This document shows positions 41,683 through 51,828 of a stretch of DNA of 64,000 bases, in pieces. The position numbers and the translations under genes are program-made. How positions within the stretch are numbered: position 1 is the stretch's first letter; every line of letters begins with the position of its first letter. The DNA lies in assembly GCF_947490405.1 (NCBI RefSeq), contig NZ_CANLGU010000002.1, positions 186,001 through 250,000 on the forward strand, read 5' to 3'. Below the pieces are notes generated by a model. It was not told where the DNA came from. It did no database searches and worked only from the letters and a program-made list of their open reading frames with translations. This DNA comes from an uncultured Algibacter sp. (GTDB taxonomy: Bacteria; Bacteroidota; Bacteroidia; Flavobacteriales; Flavobacteriaceae).

Positions 41683-44426
41683 ACTTCTTTTTCTATAAAA
41701 TCAATATTCTGATTACAAATTTCAGTAATTAATGATTTCAATTCAACTTCAAAGGCCAAAATAGTGTCTTTAGTAATTAAGGAGTCTTTTTTTCCTCTAG
41801 AACTTTCTTTTTTGGCAAACTTTAGGAATCCTGAATTCAGCTTTTTAAATGAGATAATTCCAGCCTCTAAGGGTAAATGAATTTGATTCGATTTATGCAT
41901 CATGTAAGCATAAGTTAGCACTTGAAAACTCTTGCTATATTTTTTGTAATCTGAAGTGATATCTTCCCAATCTATAACTTCTACTTGATTTTGTTGTACG
42001 TTACCTGTTTTATAATCGATAATTCTTGTAACACCATTGTAGCTATCAACTCTATCTACTTTTCCAGTTAAGATTACTGGGAATTCTAAGCTAGGAATAT
42101 TTATTTCAACTTCATTAGTAGCTTCAATTTGAAGAATTTTTATCTCGTTACCTATTTTGATATCCTCGATTTCAGCATTCAAAAAATTTAATACGTAGCG
42201 TTTTGCGATTTCAAATACTATAAGGTTTTTTCCTTTTGAAATATCACCTTGTTTATATTCATTTTTAAAATGAAACGCAACTTGTTTTTCAATTTTTGGC
42301 TTTAAACTTTTTATGCTGTTAACTGTTAAAATTTGATTTATGAGTGGCTTGTAAAAATCTTCTAGGGTATTATGAACCACTGTTCCTAGGGTATTAGCTG
42401 CAACGGTTTCCTCTACATCATCATATTCCCTAATTTTTAAAATCTTTTGATAATAAAAATCAATAGGGTTTCTCATATAATTGGTTAGAGACGATGGTGA
42501 AAATCCTTTTTTAGCAACCGAGAAAATATCTTTGAGCAAAACATCTGTTTTTTTGACAACCTTTAAGCTTTGCTTAACAACTGGCACTTTTGGCGCAACT
42601 ATTTGGTGATTGATATTATGGATTCCCTCCAATTCAAGTTGGGTTAAAAATCGGCTTTTTTCGCCTCCCGTTAGCACATCTGCTTCTGTATTGTACAATA
42701 TAAAAACATGTTTTGCGCGTTGTAAAAGTCTGTAAAAGTGATAGGTATATACTGCATCTTTTTCCTTGTAGGTTGGTAAGTTGTTTTCCAATTTTACATC
42801 AAACGGAATAAAAGAATTATTACTTTTTCCAGCTGGTAGAATACCTTCATTTACAGAAGAAATAATTACAGTTTCAAAGTCTAGAACACGAGACTCAAGC
42901 ATACCCATTACCTGTAAACCTTGTAACGGTTCTCCTTGGAAATCTAAAGTTTCGCTACTTAAAAGCTCTTTATAAATACTGAATAGTGTTGAAATATCTT
43001 TTATATGCAGGTATTCTGAGTTTAATCTCGTCAATTCATTAAACAATTCATTAAAGCGGAATGCGTATTCTAATGCGAGTAAGTTTGATTTTTCATCCAG
43101 ATAGGATTTTATGAACAATATGAGTTTTGAGCAACTCGCTAAAGCTATAGATGTAGAGTTGTTCCAACTAGAAAATAATAAATCTAAAATTTTATTTTCG
43201 CCCTCAATAATTTTCGTGAGTTTACCTTTATTTAAATAAACAAGGTTGTTACTATCTATTGTTTCAATAATTTTTGAAGCATTATCTGTACCATTTAACA
43301 CCAGTAAAGGCCTTATAAACTGATGCGACAAAATATTGATAATATCTTTGTGGTAGAATGATTCTGAATTGGTTTTATGCAATTGAAAAAGTGCATCAAA
43401 TAGAGATGCCATAGGGATTGACTTTAAAGGAAACCCCATGGTAACATTTAAAGCCTGAATGCTAGTTGGTAAAGAATTTAGTACTGGAATTAATAGGTTT
43501 TCGTCTCCTAATACAACGGCAGTACTATTTAAATGAGGATTTTCTTGTTGTAAGTCTTTTAGAATAGAACCTATGTATTTTGCTTGACCTATATTTTTAG
43601 GAATGCCAACAACAGATATGTTTTTGTCTTTTGAATAATTTTTTGTTATCCAGCTAAAAGTATTGTTTTCAAAGTATTTCCAGTTTTTTAAATGTGATTT
43701 GATGAATAGCGCTGCATCATGTTTTGGGTTACTTATGAATGTATCATCAATATCCCAGTAGATTTGAGCTAAATCATTTTGAAGTAATTCTTGAATAATG
43801 GATTCCTCAGCAGTATTTAGGGCATTAAAGCCAACAAACACGTGCTTTTTTTCTGAATTATTTTGAATATAAGCTTCAAGATTTTCAACAGCTTCCCTAT
43901 AAATCAATCCTTGATATCCAATTTTCTTGTTAAGAAGTTGTGTTGTAAAATGCTGATAATAAGTATTCAATTTATTCCAAAAGGATAGATATTTTTTTAT
44001 AAAATCAGTTTTGTTTCCTTCTACTGACCAATGTTTTAAGTCTTGAATAGCGCTTAAATAGTTAAAGATATTTTTTTGAGGAATTAAATAACGATCAATT
44101 TCATTAAAATCTTGAATTAGTATTTGAGCCCATTTTGAAAACGATTCAAAAGTGTCTCTATTTTTTTCTTTTGTTAAATGTGTGTAAGTAGAATAAAATT
44201 CAAAAAGAAGCTCAGTAGAGGAAATGGGTTTTAATTGTGATAGTTCTTCAACAAACTCTTCAATACTTAGAATAATTGGAGAGAATATGGTTTCATCAAC
44301 AATTGATAATAGCACATTCTTTAAAAAAATTCCAGCTCTTTTACTGGGTAAAACAAATGTTAATTGGGATAGATTATTTTTGTTGTGTTGTAAATCTCTT
44401 AAAACATCATGAATGAAAGTCGTCAT
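41679..44426 (-). CDS. AddB-like PD-(D/E)XK nuclease/inactive helicase
   Basis: A 915-residue RecB-family nuclease. The N-terminus has the degenerate helicase-like FVLPSKRAGIFLKNVL (Walker A replaced). The middle lacks most helicase motifs, but VMGMLESRVLDFETVIISSVNEGILP is the AddB-type loop. The C-terminus has PSSLTNYMRNP and the active-site LTGKVDRVDS...TRIIDYKTG (PD-(D/E)XK). With the AddA-like protein at 47262 it should form the end-resection complex for double-strand break repair. Separated from it by ompA and kbl, which matches my memory of gene order in Flavobacteriaceae. Confidence 0.86.
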   Translation of the reverse strand: MTTFIHDVLRDLQHNKNNLSQLTFVLPSKRAGIFLKNVLLSIVDETIFSPIILSIEEFVEELSQLKPISSTELLFEFYSTYTHLTKEKNRDTFESFSKWAQILIQDFNEIDRYLIPQKNIFNYLSAIQDLKHWSVEGNKTDFIKKYLSFWNKLNTYYQHFTTQLLNKKIGYQGLIYREAVENLEAYIQNNSEKKHVFVGFNALNTAEESIIQELLQNDLAQIYWDIDDTFISNPKHDAALFIKSHLKNWKYFENNTFSWITKNYSKDKNISVVGIPKNIGQAKYIGSILKDLQQENPHLNSTAVVLGDENLLIPVLNSLPTSIQALNVTMGFPLKSIPMASLFDALFQLHKTNSESFYHKDIINILSHQFIRPLLVLNGTDNASKIIETIDSNNLVYLNKGKLTKIIEGENKILDLLFSSWNNSTSIALASCSKLILFIKSYLDEKSNLLALEYAFRFNELFNELTRLNSEYLHIKDISTLFSIYKELLSSETLDFQGEPLQGLQVMGMLESRVLDFETVIISSVNEGILPAGKSNNSFIPFDVKLENNLPTYKEKDAVYTYHFYRLLQRAKHVFILYNTEADVLTGGEKSRFLTQLELEGIHNINHQIVAPKVPVVKQSLKVVKKTDVLLKDIFSVAKKGFSPSSLTNYMRNPIDFYYQKILKIREYDDVEETVAANTLGTVVHNTLEDFYKPLINQILTVNSIKSLKPKIEKQVAFHFKNEYKQGDISKGKNLIVFEIAKRYVLNFLNAEIEDIKIGNEIKILQIEATNEVEINIPSLEFPVILTGKVDRVDSYNGVTRIIDYKTGNVQQNQVEVIDWEDITSDYKKYSKSFQVLTYAYMMHKSNQIHLPLEAGIISFKKLNSGFLKFAKKESSRGKKDSLITKDTILAFEVELKSLITEICNQNIDFIEKEV

Positions 44427-44437
44427 TGTATAAAAAT

Positions 44438-44468
44438 AAAAAACGCTTCGGAAAACCGAAGCGTTTTT
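44438..44468. terminator. Terminator after the ompA-like gene
   Basis: AAAAACGCTTCGG and CCGAAGCGTTTTT around AAAA; on the minus strand it follows the ompA-like stop and precedes the AddB-like start. Confidence 0.85.
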
Positions 44469-44505
44469 AGTAAACTTATTTATTTTAAATTAATTCAGCT
44501 GTTAA

Positions 44506-45906
44506 TTATTTAGCTAAGTTAATTTCTACACGTCTGTTGTTAGCTCTACCAGCTCTAGTTTTGTTAGAATCAATAGGTTTAGATTCTCCATATCCAAGAG
44601 CAGATAATCTGAAGGCATCAATACCATTAGTTACTAAGTATTCTTTAACAGAATTAGCTCTAGAATCAGATAATCTTTGGTTTAATTTCTCGCTACCTAC
44701 ACTATCAGTATGACCTTCAACTGTAAATTTAGCAGTTGGGTATTCTTTAAGAATTCCAATAATGTCAGCTAATACAGCTTCAGATTGAGCTTTGATAGTT
44801 GCTTTACCAGTATCAAATAAGATAGTTTTAGCATATTCGTTTAATGTTTTTTGTACTTCAGCAGTAACTTCAGGACAACCGTTGTTTGCAACAGTACCTT
44901 TAACCTCAGGACATTTATCATCTTTATCTAAAACACCATCACCATCTGTATCTGGCCATGGACATCCTTTATTTGCAGAAGGACCAGCTTCGTTAGGACA
45001 CTTATCATCAGCATCAGTTACACCGTCACCATCAGCATCAGGACAACCGTTTAAAGCTTTTAATCCAGCAACTGTAGGACAGTTATCTTTATTGTCAGCA
45101 ATACCATCACCATCAGCATCAGGACATCCATTAAGTTCAGCTAAACCAGCTTCGTTAGGACAATCATCTTTACTGTCTTCGATACCATCACCATCAGAAT
45201 CAGGACATCCGTTGAATGCTTCTAAACCAGCAACATCTGGACAAGCATCGTCTTTATCGTATATACCATCACCATCTGTATCCGTTCCACCAAATTTGAT
45301 AGAAAGACCAGCAGAGTGTTGGAAATGTGTATTTAAGTAATCTTCAAAGGCATGTTTGTAAGCAGTTTGTAATGTTAAACCAACATTTTCGCTGAACCAT
45401 ACGTTTACACCAATAGTTCCATTTAATGTACCAGCACCAATTTCATCTACCCAAGTGTAACCACCACCTATTCCAACAAATGGATCGATAGTTTTTCCTT
45501 CTAAGATATTGTATTTGATAGTAGCGTCGATTGCATAATATGATAAATCATCAACGTTGTTAACTTCCTCAGGGACTAATTTGTCTCCATTTGCGTCAAT
45601 TGCATCACCCCATTTTTCTATTTTGTTTAAAGATCCAGCAAGTCCAAAAGAGAAACCATCACTAAGATATTTAGATACAGAAATGGTTGATAAAGAAGGT
45701 AAAATGTTCCAGTGATCTGTGGCGTTAAATAATTCTTCTCCAAAAGAGTCACTAAAGTTACCACCATCGCCAGAAGGATATGCATCAACTGCATTTACTC
45801 CAATAGTAAGTTGCCATGGATTGTTTTTGTCTTGCGCATTTACGTTGCTATAAACAAGTACAAGCAACATAGCGAACAATAATCTGCTAAGATTTTTCAT
45901 ATTCAA
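44506..45906 (-). CDS. OmpA family outer membrane protein with thrombospondin type 3 repeats
   Basis: A 466-residue envelope protein. A signal peptide (to about 25, ending NVNAQ) is followed by an eight-strand-type beta-barrel region (about 30-205). Five calcium-binding thrombospondin type 3 repeats (DTDGDGIxDxxDxCP, about 208-345) come next, then a C-terminal OmpA peptidoglycan domain with [31 protein letters not shown] and [10 protein letters not shown]. Anchors the outer membrane to the wall. The second Met (45900) is also a possible start. Strong upstream promoter at 45936. Confidence 0.93.
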   Translation of the reverse strand: MNMKNLSRLLFAMLLVLVYSNVNAQDKNNPWQLTIGVNAVDAYPSGDGGNFSDSFGEELFNATDHWNILPSLSTISVSKYLSDGFSFGLAGSLNKIEKWGDAIDANGDKLVPEEVNNVDDLSYYAIDATIKYNILEGKTIDPFVGIGGGYTWVDEIGAGTLNGTIGVNVWFSENVGLTLQTAYKHAFEDYLNTHFQHSAGLSIKFGGTDTDGDGIYDKDDACPDVAGLEAFNGCPDSDGDGIEDSKDDCPNEAGLAELNGCPDADGDGIADNKDNCPTVAGLKALNGCPDADGDGVTDADDKCPNEAGPSANKGCPWPDTDGDGVLDKDDKCPEVKGTVANNGCPEVTAEVQKTLNEYAKTILFDTGKATIKAQSEAVLADIIGILKEYPTAKFTVEGHTDSVGSEKLNQRLSDSRANSVKEYLVTNGIDAFRLSALGYGESKPIDSNKTRAGRANNRRVEINLAK

Positions 45907-45935
45907 AAGTTTAATTTTTAAGTGTTAATTGTGAA

Positions 45936-45966
45936 CAAAAGTAAGTTGTTAAATGTTATTAACAAA
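45936..45966 (-). promoter_or_regulatory. Promoter of the ompA-like gene
   Basis: On the minus strand TTTG (45966-45963), 19 bases, TACTTTTG (45943-45936): a full match to the Bacteroidetes consensus, fitting an abundant outer membrane protein. Predicted leader about 25 bases. Confidence 0.7.
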
Positions 45967-46046
45967 GACAAATATATAAAAATATTAAACATTACACTGA
46001 GTCCTATTAATGATTACTTTAACTCATATACTAGTTAAGAATGAGT

Positions 46047-47240
46047 TTAGATAACATTTAGATGCTTTCCAACCTTAATAAACGCAGTAATAGCCTTGTC
46101 TAAGTGTTCTTTTGTTTGAGCTGCGGAAAGTTGAACCCGAATTCTAGCTTTCTCTTTTGGGACTACTGGAAAAAAGAAGCCTATTACATAAATACCCTCG
46201 ATTAAAAGCATGTTTGCCATAGTTTGAGATAGTTTTGCATCGTATAGCATCACTGGAACTATAGCAGAATTACCATCTACGATATCAAAACCAGCTTTTT
46301 TCATGCCTTTTTTGAAGTAATTCGTGTTCCATTCTAAAGTATCTCTTAATTCTGTGTTATTTGCTAACATATCAAATACTTTAATTGATGCACCAACTAT
46401 TGCTGGTGCAAGAGAATTTGAAAATAAATAAGGTCTAGAACGTTGGCGTAACATATCAATAATCTCCTTTTTACCTGTAGTATAACCACCCATAGCGCCA
46501 CCTAAAGCTTTACCAAGAGTTCCTGTAATAATGTCAATTCGGTTTAAAACACCTTTTTCTTCAAGAGTTCCTTTGCCTGTTTTTCCTATAAAACCAGCTG
46601 CATGACATTCGTCAATCATAATTAAAGCATCATATTTATCTGCCAAATCACAAATTTCATCTAAAGGAGCTATTAACCCATCCATAGAAAAAACACCATC
46701 TGTAACAATTATTTTAAACCTAGCACCATCTGAATTAGCGTCTATAAGTTGCTTTTCTAAATCTACCATATCGTTATTTTGATACCGATACCTAGCAGCT
46801 TTACACAAACGTACACCATCAATGATGGATGCATGATTTAGTGAGTCAGAAATAATAGCATCTTCTTTAGTAAGTAAAGGTTCAAAAACACCTCCATTAG
46901 CATCAAAAGCAGCAGCATATAATATAGTATCTTCAGTTTGATAAAATTCTGCTATTTTTTGCTCTAAAGTTTTGTGGATATCTTGAGTGCCGCATATAAA
47001 ACGTACTGAACTCATACCAAATCCATGCGTATCCATGGTGTCTTTTGCTGCCTGAATTACTTCAGGATGTGATGATAACCCTAAATAGTTGTTAGCGCAA
47101 AAGTTTAGTACGGTTTCACCTGTATTTAAAGTAATTTCGGCACCTTGTGCAGAGGTAATAATACGCTCTTCTTTATAAAGCCCGTTTTCTTTTATAACTT
47201 GCAGTTCTTTTTGAAGATGATTTTTCAGTTTTCCGTACAT
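46047..47240 (-). CDS. kbl: Glycine C-acetyltransferase (2-amino-3-ketobutyrate CoA ligase)
   Basis: PLP enzyme of threonine breakdown, cleaving aminoketobutyrate with CoA to glycine and acetyl-CoA. The 397 residues have [47 protein letters not shown] and the PLP-lysine motif [10 protein letters not shown]. The alternatives (serine palmitoyltransferase, KAPA synthase) share the fold, but sequence and length fit Kbl best. No threonine dehydrogenase is adjacent. Confidence 0.9.
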   Translation of the reverse strand: MYGKLKNHLQKELQVIKENGLYKEERIITSAQGAEITLNTGETVLNFCANNYLGLSSHPEVIQAAKDTMDTHGFGMSSVRFICGTQDIHKTLEQKIAEFYQTEDTILYAAAFDANGGVFEPLLTKEDAIISDSLNHASIIDGVRLCKAARYRYQNNDMVDLEKQLIDANSDGARFKIIVTDGVFSMDGLIAPLDEICDLADKYDALIMIDECHAAGFIGKTGKGTLEEKGVLNRIDIITGTLGKALGGAMGGYTTGKKEIIDMLRQRSRPYLFSNSLAPAIVGASIKVFDMLANNTELRDTLEWNTNYFKKGMKKAGFDIVDGNSAIVPVMLYDAKLSQTMANMLLIEGIYVIGFFFPVVPKEKARIRVQLSAAQTKEHLDKAITAFIKVGKHLNVI

Positions 47241-47261
47241 TTTATTGCGTTTTATGCAAAT

Positions 47262-50200
47262 TTAAATATCTTTTACTAAAATATCATCATTTATGTAGAC
47301 AAGAATCTTCTTTTTAATGCTTATTTTCATGGCTTCTAAAACATCTTGGTAAGATTGCAATTGTTGCTCATGTTTTTTGTCTTGTTCTCCTGTTTTATAA
47401 TCTATAATAACTGCTTCATTTTTTGAATTAATTACAATTCTATCAGGTCTTAAAATAATGCCATCTTTTGAAATAATGTCGCGTTCATTATAAATGGTGT
47501 AGTTTGAAGTATAATAATCTTGAAGTTTAGGATGTACCAATAAATTTTTAATAATTTTTCCAACAGCTTTGGCTTGTTCGGTATTTATTATGGAAGATTT
47601 CAAGAAATCATCAATTACAAAATTAACATCATCACTGGTTTTAATTTGAGCCATAATATTATGGATTAGGTTTCCTTTCTCAATGGCCTTTTGTTGATAT
47701 GTATCCCAAAGTAATCCAGACTTTGTAATAACCTTTATATTATGGTCTTCTTTGGCAGTTGAAATAAATTCTTGTTGAAATTGCATGTTGTTTTCATCAA
47801 TCGAGTCTTTAGAAGTTTTTTCTGGATTTCCAAAACTATAATTAACTTTTGTATCGTCCCAAATATCTTTATATTGAAGGTAATTTATCAATAAATCAGA
47901 ATACTTCTTTGGATTGGTAATACCTTTAGATGATATGTTTTTTGTTGAAATGATATGTATTTGTTCAATGGCACGAGTTAACGCTACGTAGAGTAAATTA
48001 ATATTATCTAATTCTTGTTCAGATTGGTGTTTATTGTATATGCGCAACCCTTCATCACCATAATTTTCAAAATCCTTATTGTAGTTGAGAAGTGTATGTG
48101 AAAACCCGTTAAATTGCTTTTTATCTAAACTAAACCATTCTTTAGGCTCAAGTTCTCGATAAATATCTAAATCTGCATAGGGAAAAATCACCACAGGAAA
48201 TTCTAGTCCTTTGGATTTATGTATGGTCATTATTTGCACAGCATTTTGGCCTTGAGGCGAAATAATACTTAAGCTATCTTTTTTCTTATCAAAGTATTCT
48301 AAAAAAGTAGAAATATCGGAGCCTTTTTTTTGCGAAAAGTCCAAAACAACATCCAAATAAAACTGAATGTAGGCATTGGATTGTTTTACTAAATTAAAAC
48401 CTCTAACAATCGTTTCAGCTAATTCATATAGCGGAAGTTGTAATAGAATATTAATATCAATGTAAACGTTGAATATATCAAGACTTTTTAAAAGTTTTTC
48501 AGCAGAAAGATTGATGTATTTTGAGAAAAAATCATGTTTATCTTCAATATTGAAAAGGACAGTTAAATAATTTAGAACCTTAATTTTAACCTCATTATTT
48601 TTTGGTTGAATCAATAATTGTAATACATTATTTATAAAGGCAACCTCAGGTGAATTGTTAATCAATAAGGTTTCAGAAGATATTATTGAGATATTATTTT
48701 GGCTCAAATAATCAGCAATAGCAACACCCTCCTTTTTCTTTCTAACTAAAACACAAATATCTTGAAGATCAAATCCTTTTTTTAAACAATGGTTAATGGT
48801 ATTAAAAACCGATTCTGTAAAAATTTCATCTCTATCATCGTCTTTTTCAATGTCTAAAAAAGAGAGCGATACATAACCTTCATGGTTTTTGGTTATATTT
48901 TGATGAGCGTTTTCGTAAAGTGCTGAATAATCTTTATTATTAAAAACCTGATATGATAAGAATTTAAAAAACTCGTTATTAAAATCTACTATAGTTTTGG
49001 AACTTCTATAGTTTTCTTCAAGGTTTTTAACATCTTGCTCAACTTGAAAAGGCTTACTTTTTTTATTAAACAAATCAATAAATTGTTCTGCTTTACCACC
49101 TCGCCAACGATAGATAGCTTGTTTTGCATCCCCTACAAGCATTGTGCTACCGTTTGCGGCAGATAGAGAATTGTCTAACAACGGAATTAAATTCTCCCAT
49201 TGCATCACAGAGGTGTCTTGAAATTCATCAATAAAATAATGTTTAAATTTTTCACCTAAACGCTCGTATATAAAAGGTGTGGGCTGTTCAGCTATTTCAT
49301 TGCTAATAATGGAATTAAACTCAGAGATTAACATTTTGTTTTGTTCTTCTTTGAGCAATTGTAGCTCATTATTTATAACCTTTAAAACCGATAAAGGCGT
49401 TACATTTTTATAAAATGCTTTTAAAAACTTTAAATAAAAAAAAGCTTGTTTTGTTGCATTAAAACTTGCTGCTAATTTTGGTTGTATTTGTTCAATTATA
49501 GCCGCTATAGTATCTGTAACCCTTTTAGGGTAAAGCGTTTTAGTTTCAATATCTTCTTGCCACTTAGTTCCAAAACTTACAGTAAAATTTCTATTGGCTA
49601 ATTTTTCAAAGTGTTTAGGTAAAAAACTACTCGAAAAGTCTTTAAATTCTAATCCAGATTCTTCTATTAACTCTAGTATAGTTATGGCATTGTCAACAAT
49701 ATTATTTTCTAACTCAGAAATTTCCTTTTTCAATTGGGATTTAAGCAATTTAAAATCGTTCAAGGTTTTCTCCTCCAAACTATTTACATAAGGCATGTCG
49801 TTTTCATTCACTAAAAGTTTAGCAATCTTATTAAAATCAAAAGCTATATCCCAACTCTTATCATCATCTGCTTTTTCAATAGCAAAATCAACTAAAATTT
49901 TAGTAAGAGTATCATCATTTCCAGCTTTAGCAATTAAACTATCAACCGCTTCATTCAATAATGCATCCTGGTCTAATTCTACCTCAAAATTTAGAGGCAA
50001 TCGTAAATCATGGGCAAATGTTCTAATGAGTTTATGAGTAAATCCATCAATAGTAGAAATATCAAAAGCCGCATAATTATGTAAAATACTATTCAATAAA
50101 CTTTTGGCTTTCCTGTGTAGTTTTAAGGGCTCTATTTCCAGTTCGTTGCTAATACTCTCAAACATAGTATCATTACTTTTTAAAACCGTTTCATCTGCAA

Positions 50201-50396
50201 AGGTTTTAAGCGTGTCTATAATACGTGCCTTCATCTCTGCAACGGCCTTATTGGTAAAGGTTATAGCTAGAATATGTTTAAAAGGTTCAGGATGGTTTGA
50301 CTTAAATAAAATCTTCAAATATTCTTTTACAAGCGTGTATGTTTTTCCGCTTCCTGCCGAGGCGTTGTAAATGGTAAAAGGCGATGGTTGTAGCAT
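47262..50396 (-). CDS. AddA-like UvrD/RecB helicase-nuclease
   Basis: A 1044-residue superfamily 1 helicase. Walker A is NASAGSGKT at 11-19; motif II HYFIDEFQDTSVMQWENL; motif III VGDAKQAIYRWRGG; motif V TIHKSKGLEFPVVIFP; motif VI NLLYVALTRA. The C-terminal nuclease motif RPDRIVINSKNEAVIIDYKTG is the PD-(D/E)XK site. Partner of the AddB-like protein for processing double-strand ends. Divergent from the superoxide dismutase gene. Confidence 0.9.
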   Translation of the reverse strand: MLQPSPFTIYNASAGSGKTYTLVKEYLKILFKSNHPEPFKHILAITFTNKAVAEMKARIIDTLKTFADETVLKSNDTMFESISNELEIEPLKLHRKAKSLLNSILHNYAAFDISTIDGFTHKLIRTFAHDLRLPLNFEVELDQDALLNEAVDSLIAKAGNDDTLTKILVDFAIEKADDDKSWDIAFDFNKIAKLLVNENDMPYVNSLEEKTLNDFKLLKSQLKKEISELENNIVDNAITILELIEESGLEFKDFSSSFLPKHFEKLANRNFTVSFGTKWQEDIETKTLYPKRVTDTIAAIIEQIQPKLAASFNATKQAFFYLKFLKAFYKNVTPLSVLKVINNELQLLKEEQNKMLISEFNSIISNEIAEQPTPFIYERLGEKFKHYFIDEFQDTSVMQWENLIPLLDNSLSAANGSTMLVGDAKQAIYRWRGGKAEQFIDLFNKKSKPFQVEQDVKNLEENYRSSKTIVDFNNEFFKFLSYQVFNNKDYSALYENAHQNITKNHEGYVSLSFLDIEKDDDRDEIFTESVFNTINHCLKKGFDLQDICVLVRKKKEGVAIADYLSQNNISIISSETLLINNSPEVAFINNVLQLLIQPKNNEVKIKVLNYLTVLFNIEDKHDFFSKYINLSAEKLLKSLDIFNVYIDINILLQLPLYELAETIVRGFNLVKQSNAYIQFYLDVVLDFSQKKGSDISTFLEYFDKKKDSLSIISPQGQNAVQIMTIHKSKGLEFPVVIFPYADLDIYRELEPKEWFSLDKKQFNGFSHTLLNYNKDFENYGDEGLRIYNKHQSEQELDNINLLYVALTRAIEQIHIISTKNISSKGITNPKKYSDLLINYLQYKDIWDDTKVNYSFGNPEKTSKDSIDENNMQFQQEFISTAKEDHNIKVITKSGLLWDTYQQKAIEKGNLIHNIMAQIKTSDDVNFVIDDFLKSSIINTEQAKAVGKIIKNLLVHPKLQDYYTSNYTIYNERDIISKDGIILRPDRIVINSKNEAVIIDYKTGEQDKKHEQQLQSYQDVLEAMKISIKKKILVYINDDILVKDI

Positions 50397-50476
50397 GAAG
50401 ATTGATTTGCTTACAAGATAAAAACTATCAATGGTTTCATAACAATTTATTATTTTTTATTGCCCCGTTTTATGCG

Positions 50477-50484
50477 TAAATTTG
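50477..50484 (+). promoter_or_regulatory. -7 element ahead of the superoxide dismutase gene
   Basis: TAAATTTG fits TAnnTTTG, 39 bases ahead of the start codon. No well-spaced -33 box was found. Confidence 0.4.
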
Positions 50485-50522
50485 AAAGAAATTAAATATT
50501 AATAAATTAAAACAAAATAATT

Positions 50523-51131
50523 ATGGCTTTCGAATTACCGAAATTAGGATATGCTTATGACGCCTTAGAACCTCATATAGATGCGAGAACAATGGAAATA
50601 CACCATTCTAAGCATCATGCAGGGTATACAAGTAAATTAAATGCTGCCATTGAGGGTACAGATTTAGATGATAAATCTATAGAAGATATCTTAACAGGTT
50701 TAGATATGGAAAATAGCGGTGTAAGAAATAATGGAGGTGGCTTTTACAACCACTCGTTGTTTTGGGATGTTATAAATCCAGAAGATAAAGGATATTTATC
50801 AGGAGATTTAAAGGATGCTATTGAAGCAGCTTACGGATCAAAAGACGATTTTATTGATGCATTTTCAAAAGCAGCAGCAACCCGTTTTGGTTCAGGGTGG
50901 GCTTGGTTGTGCGTGCACAAAGGTGGTAAAGTAGAAATTTGCTCTACGCCAAATCAAGATAACCCATTAATGCCAGGAGTAAGCTGTGGTGGAACTCCAA
51001 TTTTAGGACTTGATGTTTGGGAGCATGCTTACTATTTAAATTACCAAAACCGTCGTCCAGATTACATAAAAGCATTTTTTAGTGTTGTAAATTGGAATGA
51101 AGTTGAAAAACGTTACGCAGACGCAAAGTAA
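50523..51131 (+). CDS. Iron/manganese superoxide dismutase
   Basis: Removes superoxide. The 202 residues begin [31 protein letters not shown]. Metal ligands are H27, H77 (NHSLFWD), D164 and H168 ([19 protein letters not shown]). No signal peptide, so cytoplasmic. Fe versus Mn use cannot be decided from sequence by eye. A terminator follows 22 bases after the stop. Confidence 0.95.
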   Translation: MAFELPKLGYAYDALEPHIDARTMEIHHSKHHAGYTSKLNAAIEGTDLDDKSIEDILTGLDMENSGVRNNGGGFYNHSLFWDVINPEDKGYLSGDLKDAIEAAYGSKDDFIDAFSKAAATRFGSGWAWLCVHKGGKVEICSTPNQDNPLMPGVSCGGTPILGLDVWEHAYYLNYQNRRPDYIKAFFSVVNWNEVEKRYADAK

Positions 51132-51153
51132 TTATATTCTATATTTTAAATAC

Positions 51154-51188
51154 AAAAGCAAATTCAGAAATGGATTTGCTTTTTTTTT
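51154..51188 (+). terminator. Terminator after the superoxide dismutase gene
   Basis: AAAAGCAAAT and ATTTGCTTTT around a ten-base loop, then a T-run that leads directly into repeat copy E. Confidence 0.82.
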
Positions 51189-51288
51189 GGCGTTACCCAA
51201 GGGTCGGGCTATCCGCTACAAGTCCTCGCACCTCTCCCGATAGCTATCGGGATCAGGCTGTGGGCTTTCCTCTTCTATCCCTAACGCA
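51189..51288 (+). repeat. Palindromic intergenic repeat, copy E (variant)
   Basis: GGCGTTACCC and GGGTCGGGCTATCCGC start it, and CTATCCCTAACGC ends it. The middle differs: AAGTCCTCGC, then the palindrome TCCCGATAGCTATCGGGA, then GTGGGCTTTCC. The block GGATGCC is missing. It follows the superoxide dismutase terminator in gene direction. Confidence 0.72.
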
Positions 51289-51429
51289 CTAATCCGCCAA
51301 TAACAATCATATTGGTTTTAATAAAATCTAATCAAAAGGCGTTTATGTATAAAAAGATAATAATTACAATTACCTGAAGAATTAATAAATGCTCTTATAG
51401 CAATTTCAAAAAAGAAATATTATAAAATG

Positions 51430-51499
51430 AAAAAGGTGAACAGATGTTCACCTTTTTGCCCCAAATCTACCATAAACTTAACCTACTTATGTTATGGTG
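51430..51499 (+). repeat. 70-base duplicated element, copy 1
   Basis: A strong hairpin AAAAAGGTGAAC/GTTCACCTTTTT, then GCCCCAAATCTACC, then a second stem ACCATAA/TTATGGT with CTTAACCTACTTATG in the loop. Repeated at 51643 after 213 bases. It lies in a 700-base gene-free region and no open reading frame crosses it convincingly. Confidence 0.7.
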
Positions 51500-51642
51500 G
51501 TTCAAATATATGATGACGATACAGGATGTTAAAATATTTTAGTTAAACGGCGTATATATTGGCTTAAAAGAGATTCTGACGGATTATTAAGATAAACTGC
51601 GTTAGCTTAAAAAATAGCGGTAAAAAACAAAAAAGGGCATAA

Positions 51643-51714
51643 AAAAAGGCGAACAGATGTTCACCTTTTTTTGCCCCAAATCTACCATGAACTTAACCTA
51701 CTTATGTTATGGTG
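51643..51714 (+). repeat. 70-base duplicated element, copy 2
   Basis: Same order as copy 1 with few changes: AAAAAGGCGAAC and GTTCACCTTTTT, GCCCCAAATCTACC, ACCATGA/TTATGGT. The single changes (T to C, A to G) fall in stems and leave a wobble on one strand. The rest of 51289-51829 contains nothing else recognised. Confidence 0.7.
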
Positions 51715-51828
51715 AGACCAATTTATGTGTATTTTAAATATTCTGTGTTTTTTTTAGATAAAACGCATTTTTTTGGGATGAAATACGTGGTTTACGGTTT
51801 TACCGCATGAAAATTGCTAATTTCATAA

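Noticed and set aside
44792..45340. Open frame of 182 codons opposite the ompA-like gene
   Set aside because: Its repetitive Ser/Pro composition is the complement of the thrombospondin type 3 repeats of the real gene; it is a shadow.
41679..50396. AddAB-like genes as part of a phage defence island
   Set aside because: These are core double-strand break repair genes, and they flank housekeeping ompA and kbl; nothing nearby suggests a defence cluster.
51430..51714. CRISPR array
   Set aside because: Only two copies, each longer than a CRISPR repeat and 143 bases apart; no cas genes seen.
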